DNA of 64,000 nt from an uncultured Pseudohongiella sp. (GCA_902591495.1 CACJAW010000007.1:1-64000); one strand, 5' to 3'. Counted from the first letter of the stretch, positions 49,884 through 58,283 are shown. Program-made: numbers and translations. The notes: a model not told the origin generated them from the letters alone.

Positions 49884-50882
49884 TTGGCTAATATGCATTC
49901 AAAGAAATTATTTGTCGTTTACTTGGCTTTGGGTCTAGTGATTTGCTGGCCTAACCTGAATGCTCAGCTTGCTGGTCGATCTCTGACGGAACACGGACAC
50001 CCAGATTTTCAGGGGACCTATACTTACCGAACGATCACACCCCTTAATCGGCCTGCTGAGCTAGCGCAGAAGCAAGTGCTGTCCGAAACTGAGGCGACTG
50101 AATGGGAAGCATACGAGAACCGCCGCCAGAATCGAGACCTTATCATTGACTCTGTGGGTGGTGCAGGCTATCCGCCGGGAGTGATTTCTTACAATGAGTT
50201 TTGGTATGAGCGCGGAAAAGAAACTATTGCGGATAGGCGAACTTCTCTTATCTATGATCCACCAGATGGGAGAATGCCAGCACTCAACGATAAGGGGCGT
50301 GAAAGGGCCAGAGTCCGGGCAGAGAATAGGCGATTGAGTATTGGTCCGGAGGGTCGAACACTTGCCGATCGCTGTTTGATGAGCGGAGGCGCTGGACCTC
50401 CACTAGTTCCTGGAGCTTACAACAACAATATTCAGATTGTTCAAACCAAAGATCACATCATGATTCTGAGCGAGATGATACATAGGGCTCGTATAATTCG
50501 TATCGATGATGCCCATCAAACCGTGCATGTCAAGTGGGATGGGGATTCGATAGCGAGATTTGAGGGAGATACCCTAGTCATTAATACGCGCCATTTTTAC
50601 TATCACGACAACGGTCGTGGCTCTTCCGACCAAATGATTCTTGAGGAACGGATCAAGCGTATCGATGAAAATACACTTGACTACGATTTCACTATTGAGG
50701 ATCCAATGTCCTGGGATGACTCGTGGTCAGCGCGTTTTCCTCTTCGTCGAATTGAAGATCCAATTTATGAGTACGCATGCCATGAAGGTAATCACGGTAT
50801 GGTTGGTATACTTGCCGGATGGCGCAGGTATGAGGCAATGGGGATGAACGGCGACGGAACCGCCAAAGCAAGTGATAATTGA
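49884..50882 (+). CDS. Secreted '(S)GKPDFxGxW' family protein, function unknown
   Basis: TEHGHPDFQGTYTYRT; DSIARFEGDTLVINTRHF; YEYACHEGNHGMVGILAGWRRYE; paralog of the 17450-18451 product. Confidence 0.7.
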   Translation: MANMHSKKLFVVYLALGLVICWPNLNAQLAGRSLTEHGHPDFQGTYTYRTITPLNRPAELAQKQVLSETEATEWEAYENRRQNRDLIIDSVGGAGYPPGVISYNEFWYERGKETIADRRTSLIYDPPDGRMPALNDKGRERARVRAENRRLSIGPEGRTLADRCLMSGGAGPPLVPGAYNNNIQIVQTKDHIMILSEMIHRARIIRIDDAHQTVHVKWDGDSIARFEGDTLVINTRHFYYHDNGRGSSDQMILEERIKRIDENTLDYDFTIEDPMSWDDSWSARFPLRRIEDPIYEYACHEGNHGMVGILAGWRRYEAMGMNGDGTAKASDN

Positions 50883-50901
50883 TAGCAAGTGATAATTGTT
50901 A
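50868..50901. repeat. Tandem 17-bp direct repeat (two copies, 16/17 identical)
   Basis: GCAAGTGATAATTGATA immediately followed by GCAAGTGATAATTGTTA, spanning the stop codon of the 49884 CDS. Confidence 0.9.
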
Positions 50902-51908
50902 GAAAGGAAATTAAAATGAAAAAAAATAAGAGGCTAGTGGCAAAATTACTATCAACTATTTTTACTTTTTGTTTCTATGTTTCTGCTCAGGGACAAGCGC
51001 TACCCGGACCCGATCCGCTTCAAATGGAGGATGCTCCGGATTTGGGTTATTACCCTGTTCCACATGGAATGAAGATACCTCCCGATGTGGAGTTGGGTGC
51101 TGCATCAAGTGTGGTATGGACCAAAGAAAATCATCTAATTCTGTTCAATCGGGGGCCTAATCCCTTAATGGAATTCGATCCTCGGGGCCGTTTACTTAAA
51201 ACTTGGGGCCAGGGAGACTACATACGGCCTCATGGTATGAGGCTCGATCCTGACGGGAACATTTGGACCACAGACGTTAATGGACACACAGTTCGGAAAA
51301 TGAATCTCGATGGCCAGGTGTTATTAACTATCGGTAAAATGGGTAAGGCAGGAGAGCCAGAGGCAGGATTATTAAACGAGCCCACTGATTTGACAATAAA
51401 TGATGAAGGTGAAGTCTTTATTCTAGTTGGTCATGGTCGTGGCACTCCGCAATTACTAAAATTCGATCGCATGGGGCGCTTTATGAAAAAGTGGGGCGGA
51501 CCCGGCACTGGTCCAGGCCAGTTTGATACACCTCATTCAATTGTTGTCGACGAGGATGGATTGATCTACGTCGCCGATCGTCAGAATAGGCGCATTCAAA
51601 TTTTTGATGACGAGGGGACATATTTAAAAGAGTGGCATTATAAAGGCCTACCCTGCGGCTTACATTTTGACAGTGAAGGGACTCTATGGATGGTGAGTGG
51701 TTTTGCGGGGGAGATCCTAAAACTAGACGAACAAGGGAAAGTTGTGGGCGCGACGGGAGAGCCTGGGAAAAAGCTAGGTGAGTTTGGTGAGGCTCATTAT
51801 ATGACTCTAGCGCCAGGAGATGTCATCTATGTGGCTGACACGATCAAGCCAGACTTGCATAAGTTTATTGAGAATCCGATTCAGTCTGCGGTTTACCAGA
51901 AGCGCTAG
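50889..51908 (+). CDS. NHL-repeat beta-propeller protein (peptidyl-alpha-hydroxyglycine alpha-amidating lyase-like)
   Basis: GRLLKTWGQGDYIRPHGMRLDPDGNIWTTDVNGHTVRKM, FDTPHSIVVDEDGLIYVADRQNRRIQIFDDEG repeats; likely start ATG 50916 with signal peptide. Confidence 0.82.
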   Translation: MIIVRKEIKMKKNKRLVAKLLSTIFTFCFYVSAQGQALPGPDPLQMEDAPDLGYYPVPHGMKIPPDVELGAASSVVWTKENHLILFNRGPNPLMEFDPRGRLLKTWGQGDYIRPHGMRLDPDGNIWTTDVNGHTVRKMNLDGQVLLTIGKMGKAGEPEAGLLNEPTDLTINDEGEVFILVGHGRGTPQLLKFDRMGRFMKKWGGPGTGPGQFDTPHSIVVDEDGLIYVADRQNRRIQIFDDEGTYLKEWHYKGLPCGLHFDSEGTLWMVSGFAGEILKLDEQGKVVGATGEPGKKLGEFGEAHYMTLAPGDVIYVADTIKPDLHKFIENPIQSAVYQKR

Positions 51909-51930
51909 TTTTTCCTCGAGACTGAAGCTT

Positions 51931-52308
51931 GTGTCAGGGAAAGTGCTTTCTTTTTTGCTGCTTCTCTCTGGAACATTGAGAGGAGAGATTCCAAATTTAA
52001 ATGATGGTATTTACTCCAAAGCGCAAGCTGAGGATGGGGCTGAACTATACGCCACCTACTGTGCTCACTGTCACCTGCCTGGCTTTTATGTCAATTTGGA
52101 GACTACATGGGAAGGTATGAGTGTTCTTGATTTTTATTACAAGATAAGTGGCTCAATGCCAGCAGACAGGCCTCGCATATTAACTCAGTCGCAGTATCTA
52201 AAGATAGTTGCATGGATATTAGCGGTCAATGGGTTTCCAAGTGGAAATAAACCAATGCTTTTAAACAACAATCTTGGACTCATTAAATTTAAGTTTGGCA
52301 GTAAATAG
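51931..52308 (+). CDS. Secreted c-type cytochrome
   Basis: YATYCAHCHLPGFYV (CxxCH), SMPADRPRILTQSQYLKIVAWILAVNGFPSG. ORF opens at 51820 but overlaps the upstream gene; GTG 51931 begins a signal-peptide-like sequence. Confidence 0.75.
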   Translation: MSGKVLSFLLLLSGTLRGEIPNLNDGIYSKAQAEDGAELYATYCAHCHLPGFYVNLETTWEGMSVLDFYYKISGSMPADRPRILTQSQYLKIVAWILAVNGFPSGNKPMLLNNNLGLIKFKFGSK

Positions 52309-52377
52309 CACCGCGGATTGATAACTTAATAGATGGTTCTCAGTTCGTTTTTGGGAGGAGTTTCCAGAGTTGAGCAA

Positions 52378-52396
52378 GTTAGAGATAAACTCTAAC
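52378..52396 (-). terminator. Possible weak terminator hairpin after the photolyase-like gene
   Basis: GTTAGAG-ATAAA-CTCTAAC inverted repeat just downstream of the minus-strand stop codon; AT-rich, no U tract. Confidence 0.3.
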
Positions 52397-52398
52397 TG

Positions 52399-53580
52399 TC
52401 AGCATAACAAACTCTCTAGGATCTTTGGGATGTTTTTCTTGAATTGAAAAAAACCCTTCTGGCAATATTGCATAGAAATATGATCTTCATGCCTAAATAA
52501 GTAGCTATACTCAATTGAAGTTCTGGACTTTAACTGATCTAAGAACGTTAAATTTTCTCCGACAAAGGGGTAGACGATGTCGAACTTGTTGATGGAACTT
52601 ATGGTTGATTCTAGACCGGAAGAAAGTATTGTCGAATTTGGGAAAAATTCACAAAATTGTGCTACGAGATCCTTCTTATATTCTATTATTGAACTACTCA
52701 ATTTAATGTGTCTTGCATCGTTGGGTAAAGTTGCCACGAAAATATTTTTATAGCTATTATATAGTTCTTCTCGACCATTGAAATTAAGGTCGTTCTCAAA
52801 AATTAGTAAGTTTTCGTGCTGTTTTTTTTCATTAGCCGCAGGAATTTTTCTTGTGATCGGGTAATTCTTGTATTCAAGTTCGAGTTTAGGATTTTCATTA
52901 ACAAGGATTTCTTTAAATCGACCTTTAGTATACGTTTCAATATTGTGACTGCTAGCTTTGTATCGTTTACCCTTTGTTTGTAGGCCAGCGACCCAACGCC
53001 AACTTAGCGTATTCGATGCAGCATCTCCATCCGCCAGGTGCTCGAGGAAAAATCGAGCCCCAAGTTGCCAGGGTAATTCGAGCGTGAAGATCCAGATGCT
53101 CGCGAACCACATTCTTGCATGATTGTGAAGGTAATTAGTTTCTCGTAGTTCCCTTACCCAGCTATCGAAGCACTTTACTCCGGTGTTGCCTTTGAGCGCG
53201 GCTTCAAAATTAATACTATTGTCGCTAGTTGGTAGATCGATAAAATCGGTCCACACTTCTGGGCGCATTTCGAGCCAGCCTTTCCAGTAAATTCTCCAGA
53301 ATATTTCCTGAATGAATTTTTCGACTTTATGATATTCGTGTTTACAGAGGGCATTGCGGATCAAGTCATATTCACTAACTATCCGATGAGAGACATATTT
53401 TGATAATTTCGAGACATGACGATTTTCAGAGTACCCAAAGTCGAAATTTCTTTTCTTTGAGTATTCAAGAACTGGTCCTTTCAAGAAGGCATGAACTTCT
53501 TTTGAGGCCTGATCTTTGTATGTATGTGTGCCAATCGAAGTGGGCTTGTCAGGGGGTGAAAAATCAAATGTTGTCCCCAT
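52399..53580 (-). CDS. Photolyase/cryptochrome-like flavoprotein: N-terminal FAD-binding domain, C-terminal antenna-like domain
   Basis: FAD domain EYSKKRNFDFGYSENRHVSKLSKYVSHRIVSEYDL...IQEIFWRIYWKGWLEMRPEVWTDF...NYLHNHARMWFASIWIFTLELPWQLGARFFLEHLADGDAASNTLSWRWVAGLQTKGKRYKASSHNIETYTKGRF matches the photolyase C-terminal domain, but no antenna domain precedes it. Confidence 0.87.
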   Translation of the reverse strand: MGTTFDFSPPDKPTSIGTHTYKDQASKEVHAFLKGPVLEYSKKRNFDFGYSENRHVSKLSKYVSHRIVSEYDLIRNALCKHEYHKVEKFIQEIFWRIYWKGWLEMRPEVWTDFIDLPTSDNSINFEAALKGNTGVKCFDSWVRELRETNYLHNHARMWFASIWIFTLELPWQLGARFFLEHLADGDAASNTLSWRWVAGLQTKGKRYKASSHNIETYTKGRFKEILVNENPKLELEYKNYPITRKIPAANEKKQHENLLIFENDLNFNGREELYNSYKNIFVATLPNDARHIKLSSSIIEYKKDLVAQFCEFFPNSTILSSGLESTISSINKFDIVYPFVGENLTFLDQLKSRTSIEYSYLFRHEDHISMQYCQKGFFQFKKNIPKILESLLC

Positions 53581-53657
53581 GAAAGGTGCCTCGAATTGTT
53601 GCTCTGGTAGAGGATGATTTAGGTTTTTGAGAAGAGTGGACGGGGAGGTTGATGAAG

Positions 53658-53681
53658 CGGGGGACGCCTTGCGCGCCCCCG
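53658..53681 (-). terminator. GC-rich hairpin between the proteorhodopsin and photolyase-like genes (attenuator/processing stem candidate)
   Basis: CGGGGGaCGC-(5 nt)-GCGCCCCCG imperfect inverted repeat 14 bp past the proteorhodopsin stop codon; no U tract. Confidence 0.4.
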
Positions 53682-53694
53682 ATCCAAAATCAAT

Positions 53695-54471
53695 TTAACT
53701 TTGACTATCTTGCTTAGCTGCCGCCCATATCGCTAGGCCAAAAGCTGTTTTGTTGATCAAGTCAGCCAGGTTGTAAATCAAGTTCAGTGAGTCGTTATCG
53801 ACGCCACCTGCCATGTATCCGAGGAAGTATCCAATCGGATAGATCGCCCATCCCACTGTTACAATAAGTCGCAGCGTTTTAAACGCGCTCTGACTTGCTG
53901 CATTTCCCGAACTTTCCGAGACTTGGTTAGCCTCTCCGGCAAAGATGAGGTATATGATATAAATCCACCCTGCCATGCCCACTACGAACCCAATTGTTGG
54001 ACTGATAACTGCCGTTTCGCCTAGATATCCCCCTAGGAGCATTACAACTGATGCCCCGAGAAGCTGCCAAAAGAGTCCTGTTCGGACTGCAGTCACAGCG
54101 GCAAGTATCAGATAGAATTCAACAATTTGTAATGGTACGGTTATCAGCCAGTCGATGTAACGATAGACGGTCGGCGAATCACCCGTGGAAACCCACACGC
54201 CCCGCATATAAAGATAGTGCCAAAACGCGACACCAGTGACGAGACCGGCGACCGTAAGCGACGTACGCCATTTTACGGCCATGTCTCCGCGCTCAGCGAA
54301 AAAGAAGACGGTAGAAGCCAACATTATCGCGGTGGCTAACCAGAAAGATATGCCGACGAAGTCGTTTGTGGCAAGTACCACGCCTCCACCAGCATCTGCT
54401 GCTTGCGCTGCTCCGCCAAATAATGCAAAGAAGACTAGAGATGCGCTTAAAAAGGTTTTTAATTTCAACAT
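53695..54471 (-). CDS. Proteorhodopsin (light-driven proton pump, predicted blue-absorbing)
   Basis: Seven TM segments; RYIDWLITVPLQIVEFYLILAAV (D..T..E motif with Q at the tuning site), conserved His in AFWHYLYMRGVW, Schiff-base Lys in NLADLINKTAFGLAIW. Confidence 0.97.
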   Translation of the reverse strand: MLKLKTFLSASLVFFALFGGAAQAADAGGGVVLATNDFVGISFWLATAIMLASTVFFFAERGDMAVKWRTSLTVAGLVTGVAFWHYLYMRGVWVSTGDSPTVYRYIDWLITVPLQIVEFYLILAAVTAVRTGLFWQLLGASVVMLLGGYLGETAVISPTIGFVVGMAGWIYIIYLIFAGEANQVSESSGNAASQSAFKTLRLIVTVGWAIYPIGYFLGYMAGGVDNDSLNLIYNLADLINKTAFGLAIWAAAKQDSQS

Positions 54472-54668
54472 TATATTCTCTCTCGAAAACTTAGTTAGAA
54501 TTGTTACTCATGATGCTTACACTTTTACACCAATGGAAAGTCATCCATATTTTGACGTCATTAATTGTCATTTTCATGTAAGGTCGCATAGAGTCCCACG
54601 TTAAAGAACGATTTTTTAAATTTTTGCGATCACATTTCTAGAAATATTTTTTAGCCATTTTCTCTCGG
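54472..54668. promoter_or_regulatory. Divergent intergenic region between proteorhodopsin and the carotenoid operon; contains palindromes
   Basis: 197 bp between divergent start codons; perfect palindromes ATTTCTAGAAAT (54634-54645) and TGACGTCA (54553-54560). Confidence 0.45.
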
Positions 54669-55793
54669 ATGAACTTTAAACTGACTTTCGGCGTTTCAAA
54701 GACTATGGCAAATTCGCATAGACTTATAACAAATCAAAATATTGTGACGCTTCACCGGGAATGCGACGCCGGTGATATAGCTGAGGTGCGCTTCAATCGC
54801 AAACCATTAGATCGCTTGCAAGTCCTTCACGAACAGTGCGAGACCTCCTTAAATGGCGCTCTAACCGAAGCATATCTATTTCACTTCACCAAACCCGGCA
54901 AAATGCTGAGAGCCCAATTGGCTATCCAGTCCGCTCGAGTGCATTCGGCAGATGCGGCCGACGCTGATCGCTGGGGATTTGCCGTCGAACTGATACACAA
55001 CGCGTCGTTAATTCACGATGATATCTGCGACTCTGACCTCTTTCGCCGCGGGCGGCAATCCGTCATGGCAAAATTCGGGCATCAAACGGCGCTTTGCCTG
55101 GGTGATGCGCTAATCGCCCATGCCTTTGGGTTACTTTCTAGGGAGAGTATCCCCAGAGCTCTAATAGCAAAGTTAGCTTCAATGGTTCGAGATTGTTCGG
55201 GCGGGCAAGCTCAGGAATTTGACACCCGAGGTTACCCTGACTGGTCTAGATATTGTGAGATAGCCGGCGGCAAAACCGCGAGCCTTCTCGCAGGTGCCGT
55301 GGAAGGAGGGGCACTTTTTGACCCTGCGGTAAGCGAGAATCCCTTACTCTCAAAATGTTGCTACCAGATGGCATTAGCCTATCAAATGCTTAATGATTGC
55401 CATAATATCGTGAGTCCGATTCTATCTAGAACTCCTTCGTCTGATTTCTCGAAAGCCCGACCAAATGCTCTCATAGTTCTTTTTAGAGATTCCCTAAGTG
55501 ATGAAGAGCGGAACGAATTCGATGTTTCTCTTCGCAAAGACTCCAAAACAGATCTCGATACACAGTTGAAAGGTTTGTGGTGGGATAGACTCGTTAGCTC
55601 GAACATGCCCCAAATGTTGGAAGAAAGGATATCTTCGATCATGAGCGAAACTCAATCTGACTATGAGCAGTTGTCACCCGCAATGCAACAAATAATAGCC
55701 CCTCTTATGACCCATACAATAAATGCAGTAGCAGAGCAAAACATTGCCTTGAGCGGTCAGTCAACGCATTACGCAAAAAAGCAGCATGGTTAA
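54669..55793 (+). CDS. crtE: Polyprenyl synthetase (geranylgeranyl diphosphate synthase, CrtE)
   Basis: First Asp-rich motif LIHDDICDSDLFRRGR; GKMLRAQL; first gene of the crt operon. Confidence 0.88.
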   Translation: MNFKLTFGVSKTMANSHRLITNQNIVTLHRECDAGDIAEVRFNRKPLDRLQVLHEQCETSLNGALTEAYLFHFTKPGKMLRAQLAIQSARVHSADAADADRWGFAVELIHNASLIHDDICDSDLFRRGRQSVMAKFGHQTALCLGDALIAHAFGLLSRESIPRALIAKLASMVRDCSGGQAQEFDTRGYPDWSRYCEIAGGKTASLLAGAVEGGALFDPAVSENPLLSKCCYQMALAYQMLNDCHNIVSPILSRTPSSDFSKARPNALIVLFRDSLSDEERNEFDVSLRKDSKTDLDTQLKGLWWDRLVSSNMPQMLEERISSIMSETQSDYEQLSPAMQQIIAPLMTHTINAVAEQNIALSGQSTHYAKKQHG

Positions 55794-57318
55794 TAGCCAG
55801 GAGTATTGGCTGCCGCTCGAAGATGGGCGGATGATCGACAAGCATTTTGTTGTTGTGGGTAGTGGTTTTGGCGGATTAGCCATGGCAATTCGTCTAAAAG
55901 CTCATGGTGCAAACGTAACACTGGTTGAAAGACTTTCAAATTTAGGCGGGAGAGCCCAAGTTTTTGAGCGGAACGGCTTCATTCACGACGCCGGACCGAC
56001 AGTTATAACTGCCCCATTTTTGTTTGATGAACTTTTCGATCTCTTTGGTAAAGACCGGAGGGACTACTGTGAGCTAATTCCTCTGTCCACCTGGTACGAT
56101 TTTATCTTTGAAGACGGATCTAAATTTAGCTATAAGGGAGATTTAGACCATACCTTTGAGCAAATTAGGCAATTTGAACCTAGTGATGTGCAGGGCTACA
56201 AGCGCTTACTAGATCTATCAGAATCGATTTTTAGAGTTGGATTCGAGCAACTATCTGACCAACCGTTCACTAGATTTTGGACGATGTTGAAGCAAGTGCC
56301 CGCACTACTGAAGCTTCAGAGCTACCGAACGGTATATGGCCTAGTATCAAAATATATATCCAACGAAAAATTACGAAAGGTTTTTTCTATTCACCCGCTT
56401 CTGGTGGGAGGTAATCCTTTTACAACTACTTCTATTTATACTCTTATCCATTTTTTAGAAAGAAAGTGGGGGATACATTTCGCTCGGGGAGGGACTGGTG
56501 CGCTTGTTAAGTCGCTCGAAAAATTAATGACCGAGGAAGGCGTTACAATAGAAACAAATTTTGACGTAACAAGAATAGAAATCAATCCTCAGACGAAAAA
56601 GGTGACCGGTCTTTCAAGTGCTGATGGTCGAGAAATTGTTTGCGATGGATTAGTCTTTAATGGTGATCCTCCCTATGCTTATGAGAACCTTCTGCCAACT
56701 GGCCTGAAACGCCAAAGATTAAGGCGGCCGGACTTTAGTACCAAATTTTCAATGGGGTTGTTCGTTCTTTTTTTTGGTACTAAACATGCCTATGACGAAG
56801 TCTCCCATCATACTATATGGCTGGGGAGAAGGCACAAAGAACTACTAAAAGATATTTTTGATGTCAGGTGTTTAGCCGATGATTTCTCGTTGTATGTGCA
56901 CAGACCAACGGCGACTGATAAATCTTTCGCACCAGAGGGGTGTGACAGCTTTTATGTGCTTTGTCCTGTTCCTAATCTACAGTTAGATACAGACTGGGAT
57001 ACTGAGGGTCATGCTTTGCGGGATCGAATTGTTGTCGCTCTGGAAAAGACTATCTTACCTAATCTTAATAAGTACATAACTGATGATTTTTGGATGAGTC
57101 CGAAAGACTTCCGTCGCGATTACAAAAGCGTTTGGGGAGCCGGTTTTTCTATTGCGCCCATTCTTTCTCAGTCAGCATACTTCCGTTACCATAATAGAGA
57201 CCCAGAGGTTAATAATCTTTTTTTTGTAGGAGCAGGCACGCATCCTGGTGCAGGAGTGCCAGGTGTATTATCATCAGCAAAAGTTACCGAAAAGTTGATT
57301 TTAGAATCGACTAGATAG
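55786..57318 (+). CDS. crtI: Phytoene desaturase (CrtI)
   Basis: FVVVGSGFGGLAMAIRLKAHGANVTLVERLSNLGGRAQVFERNGFIHDAGPTVITAPF; C-terminal NLFFVGAGTHPGAGVPGVLSSAKVTEKLI. Confidence 0.96.
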   Translation: MVNSQEYWLPLEDGRMIDKHFVVVGSGFGGLAMAIRLKAHGANVTLVERLSNLGGRAQVFERNGFIHDAGPTVITAPFLFDELFDLFGKDRRDYCELIPLSTWYDFIFEDGSKFSYKGDLDHTFEQIRQFEPSDVQGYKRLLDLSESIFRVGFEQLSDQPFTRFWTMLKQVPALLKLQSYRTVYGLVSKYISNEKLRKVFSIHPLLVGGNPFTTTSIYTLIHFLERKWGIHFARGGTGALVKSLEKLMTEEGVTIETNFDVTRIEINPQTKKVTGLSSADGREIVCDGLVFNGDPPYAYENLLPTGLKRQRLRRPDFSTKFSMGLFVLFFGTKHAYDEVSHHTIWLGRRHKELLKDIFDVRCLADDFSLYVHRPTATDKSFAPEGCDSFYVLCPVPNLQLDTDWDTEGHALRDRIVVALEKTILPNLNKYITDDFWMSPKDFRRDYKSVWGAGFSIAPILSQSAYFRYHNRDPEVNNLFFVGAGTHPGAGVPGVLSSAKVTEKLILESTR

Positions 57319-57323
57319 TTACT

Positions 57324-58283
57324 ATGACGTCGGATGAAGAGATAGAGAATCGTTCAAAGGCAATTCTGTTTCGAGATGGAAAAACATTTTGGTTTGTTTC
57401 GCGATTTTTGAGCAAAAAATTTTCTCGAGACGCGGCAAGATTATACGCATTTTGCAGAATGTTGGACGACTGGGCTGATGTTGGTGACCATGCCGGCCCC
57501 AAGAAGCTCGACGATTTAGTAGAGTTTTTTAACAGTTCTTCACGAATAAAAAATAATTTCAAAGATCGCATTTCGTCTATCAAAACCTTTTCTGAAGAAG
57601 AAAAAAAATTGACATTCGAATTCCTAAGACTTGGATTATCCCGTCCTATCCTCCTGCAACTTCTAAAAGGTCTACAGAGGGATACCGAACGTGCATTAAT
57701 TGAAGAAAAGTCTGAGCTTATCGTGTATGCCTATCGTGTTGCGGGCACCGTCGGTCTATTTATGGCGCAGATACTCGGAGCAGAGAGTGAAAAGGCAAAG
57801 TATTATGCTGTAGATCTTGGGATAGCTATGCAATTAACGAATGTTTGCAGAGACGTTTTAGAGGACGCACGAATGGGTAGGAGATATTTACCTAGTAGTT
57901 TTCCACCTAAAAATATAGCGGAAGCAGATTTAAAAACACGGGAGGCCATTGCAGATTGTATCCGTGAAACGCTCATTCTTGCAGATCGCTACTACGAGTC
58001 AGGTGTTCAAGGAATTCACTACCTCCCGAGGCGGTGCAGGTTTGCTGTCTACATGATGGCAAAGATCTATCGGCATATCGGTGTCTTAATTTTGAGTAGT
58101 GGAGTTACCTGGTGGGAAGAGCGTGTCTACGTACCTATTTATAAAAAGATCTTTCTGACTCTTTCCGCCCTTCCAAAAGCCCTCATTTATCTGATTAGTA
58201 GTGATGCACAAAAAGAAGAGAGAAAGGAGCATGCCGCGCAGTTGCATGAAGTCTTGCTCGGGCTGCCAGGCGTTGATAAATGA
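57324..58283 (+). CDS. crtB: Phytoene/squalene synthase family protein (CrtB)
   Basis: SRDAARLYAFCRMLDDWADVGD; YAYRVAGTVGLFMAQILGA; GIAMQLTNVCRDVLEDARMGRRYLP. Confidence 0.96.
   Translation: MTSDEEIENRSKAILFRDGKTFWFVSRFLSKKFSRDAARLYAFCRMLDDWADVGDHAGPKKLDDLVEFFNSSSRIKNNFKDRISSIKTFSEEEKKLTFEFLRLGLSRPILLQLLKGLQRDTERALIEEKSELIVYAYRVAGTVGLFMAQILGAESEKAKYYAVDLGIAMQLTNVCRDVLEDARMGRRYLPSSFPPKNIAEADLKTREAIADCIRETLILADRYYESGVQGIHYLPRRCRFAVYMMAKIYRHIGVLILSSGVTWWEERVYVPIYKKIFLTLSALPKALIYLISSDAQKEERKEHAAQLHEVLLGLPGVDK

Noticed and set aside
51820-51930. Upstream extension of the cytochrome c ORF
   Set aside because: It lies inside the NHL-protein gene; GTG 51931 begins a plausible signal peptide.
52399-53694. 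Photolyase-like gene as a 5'-truncated or frameshifted remnant of a normal photolyase
   Set aside because: Only 114 bp separate it from the PR gene and no antenna-domain coding is visible there in any frame. The ORF is intact and its own C-terminal half has antenna-like features.
53695-54471. Rhodopsin as sodium (NDQ) or chloride pump
   Set aside because: The helix C motif is D..T..E (DWLITVPLQIVE), the proton-pump pattern, not NDQ or NTQ.
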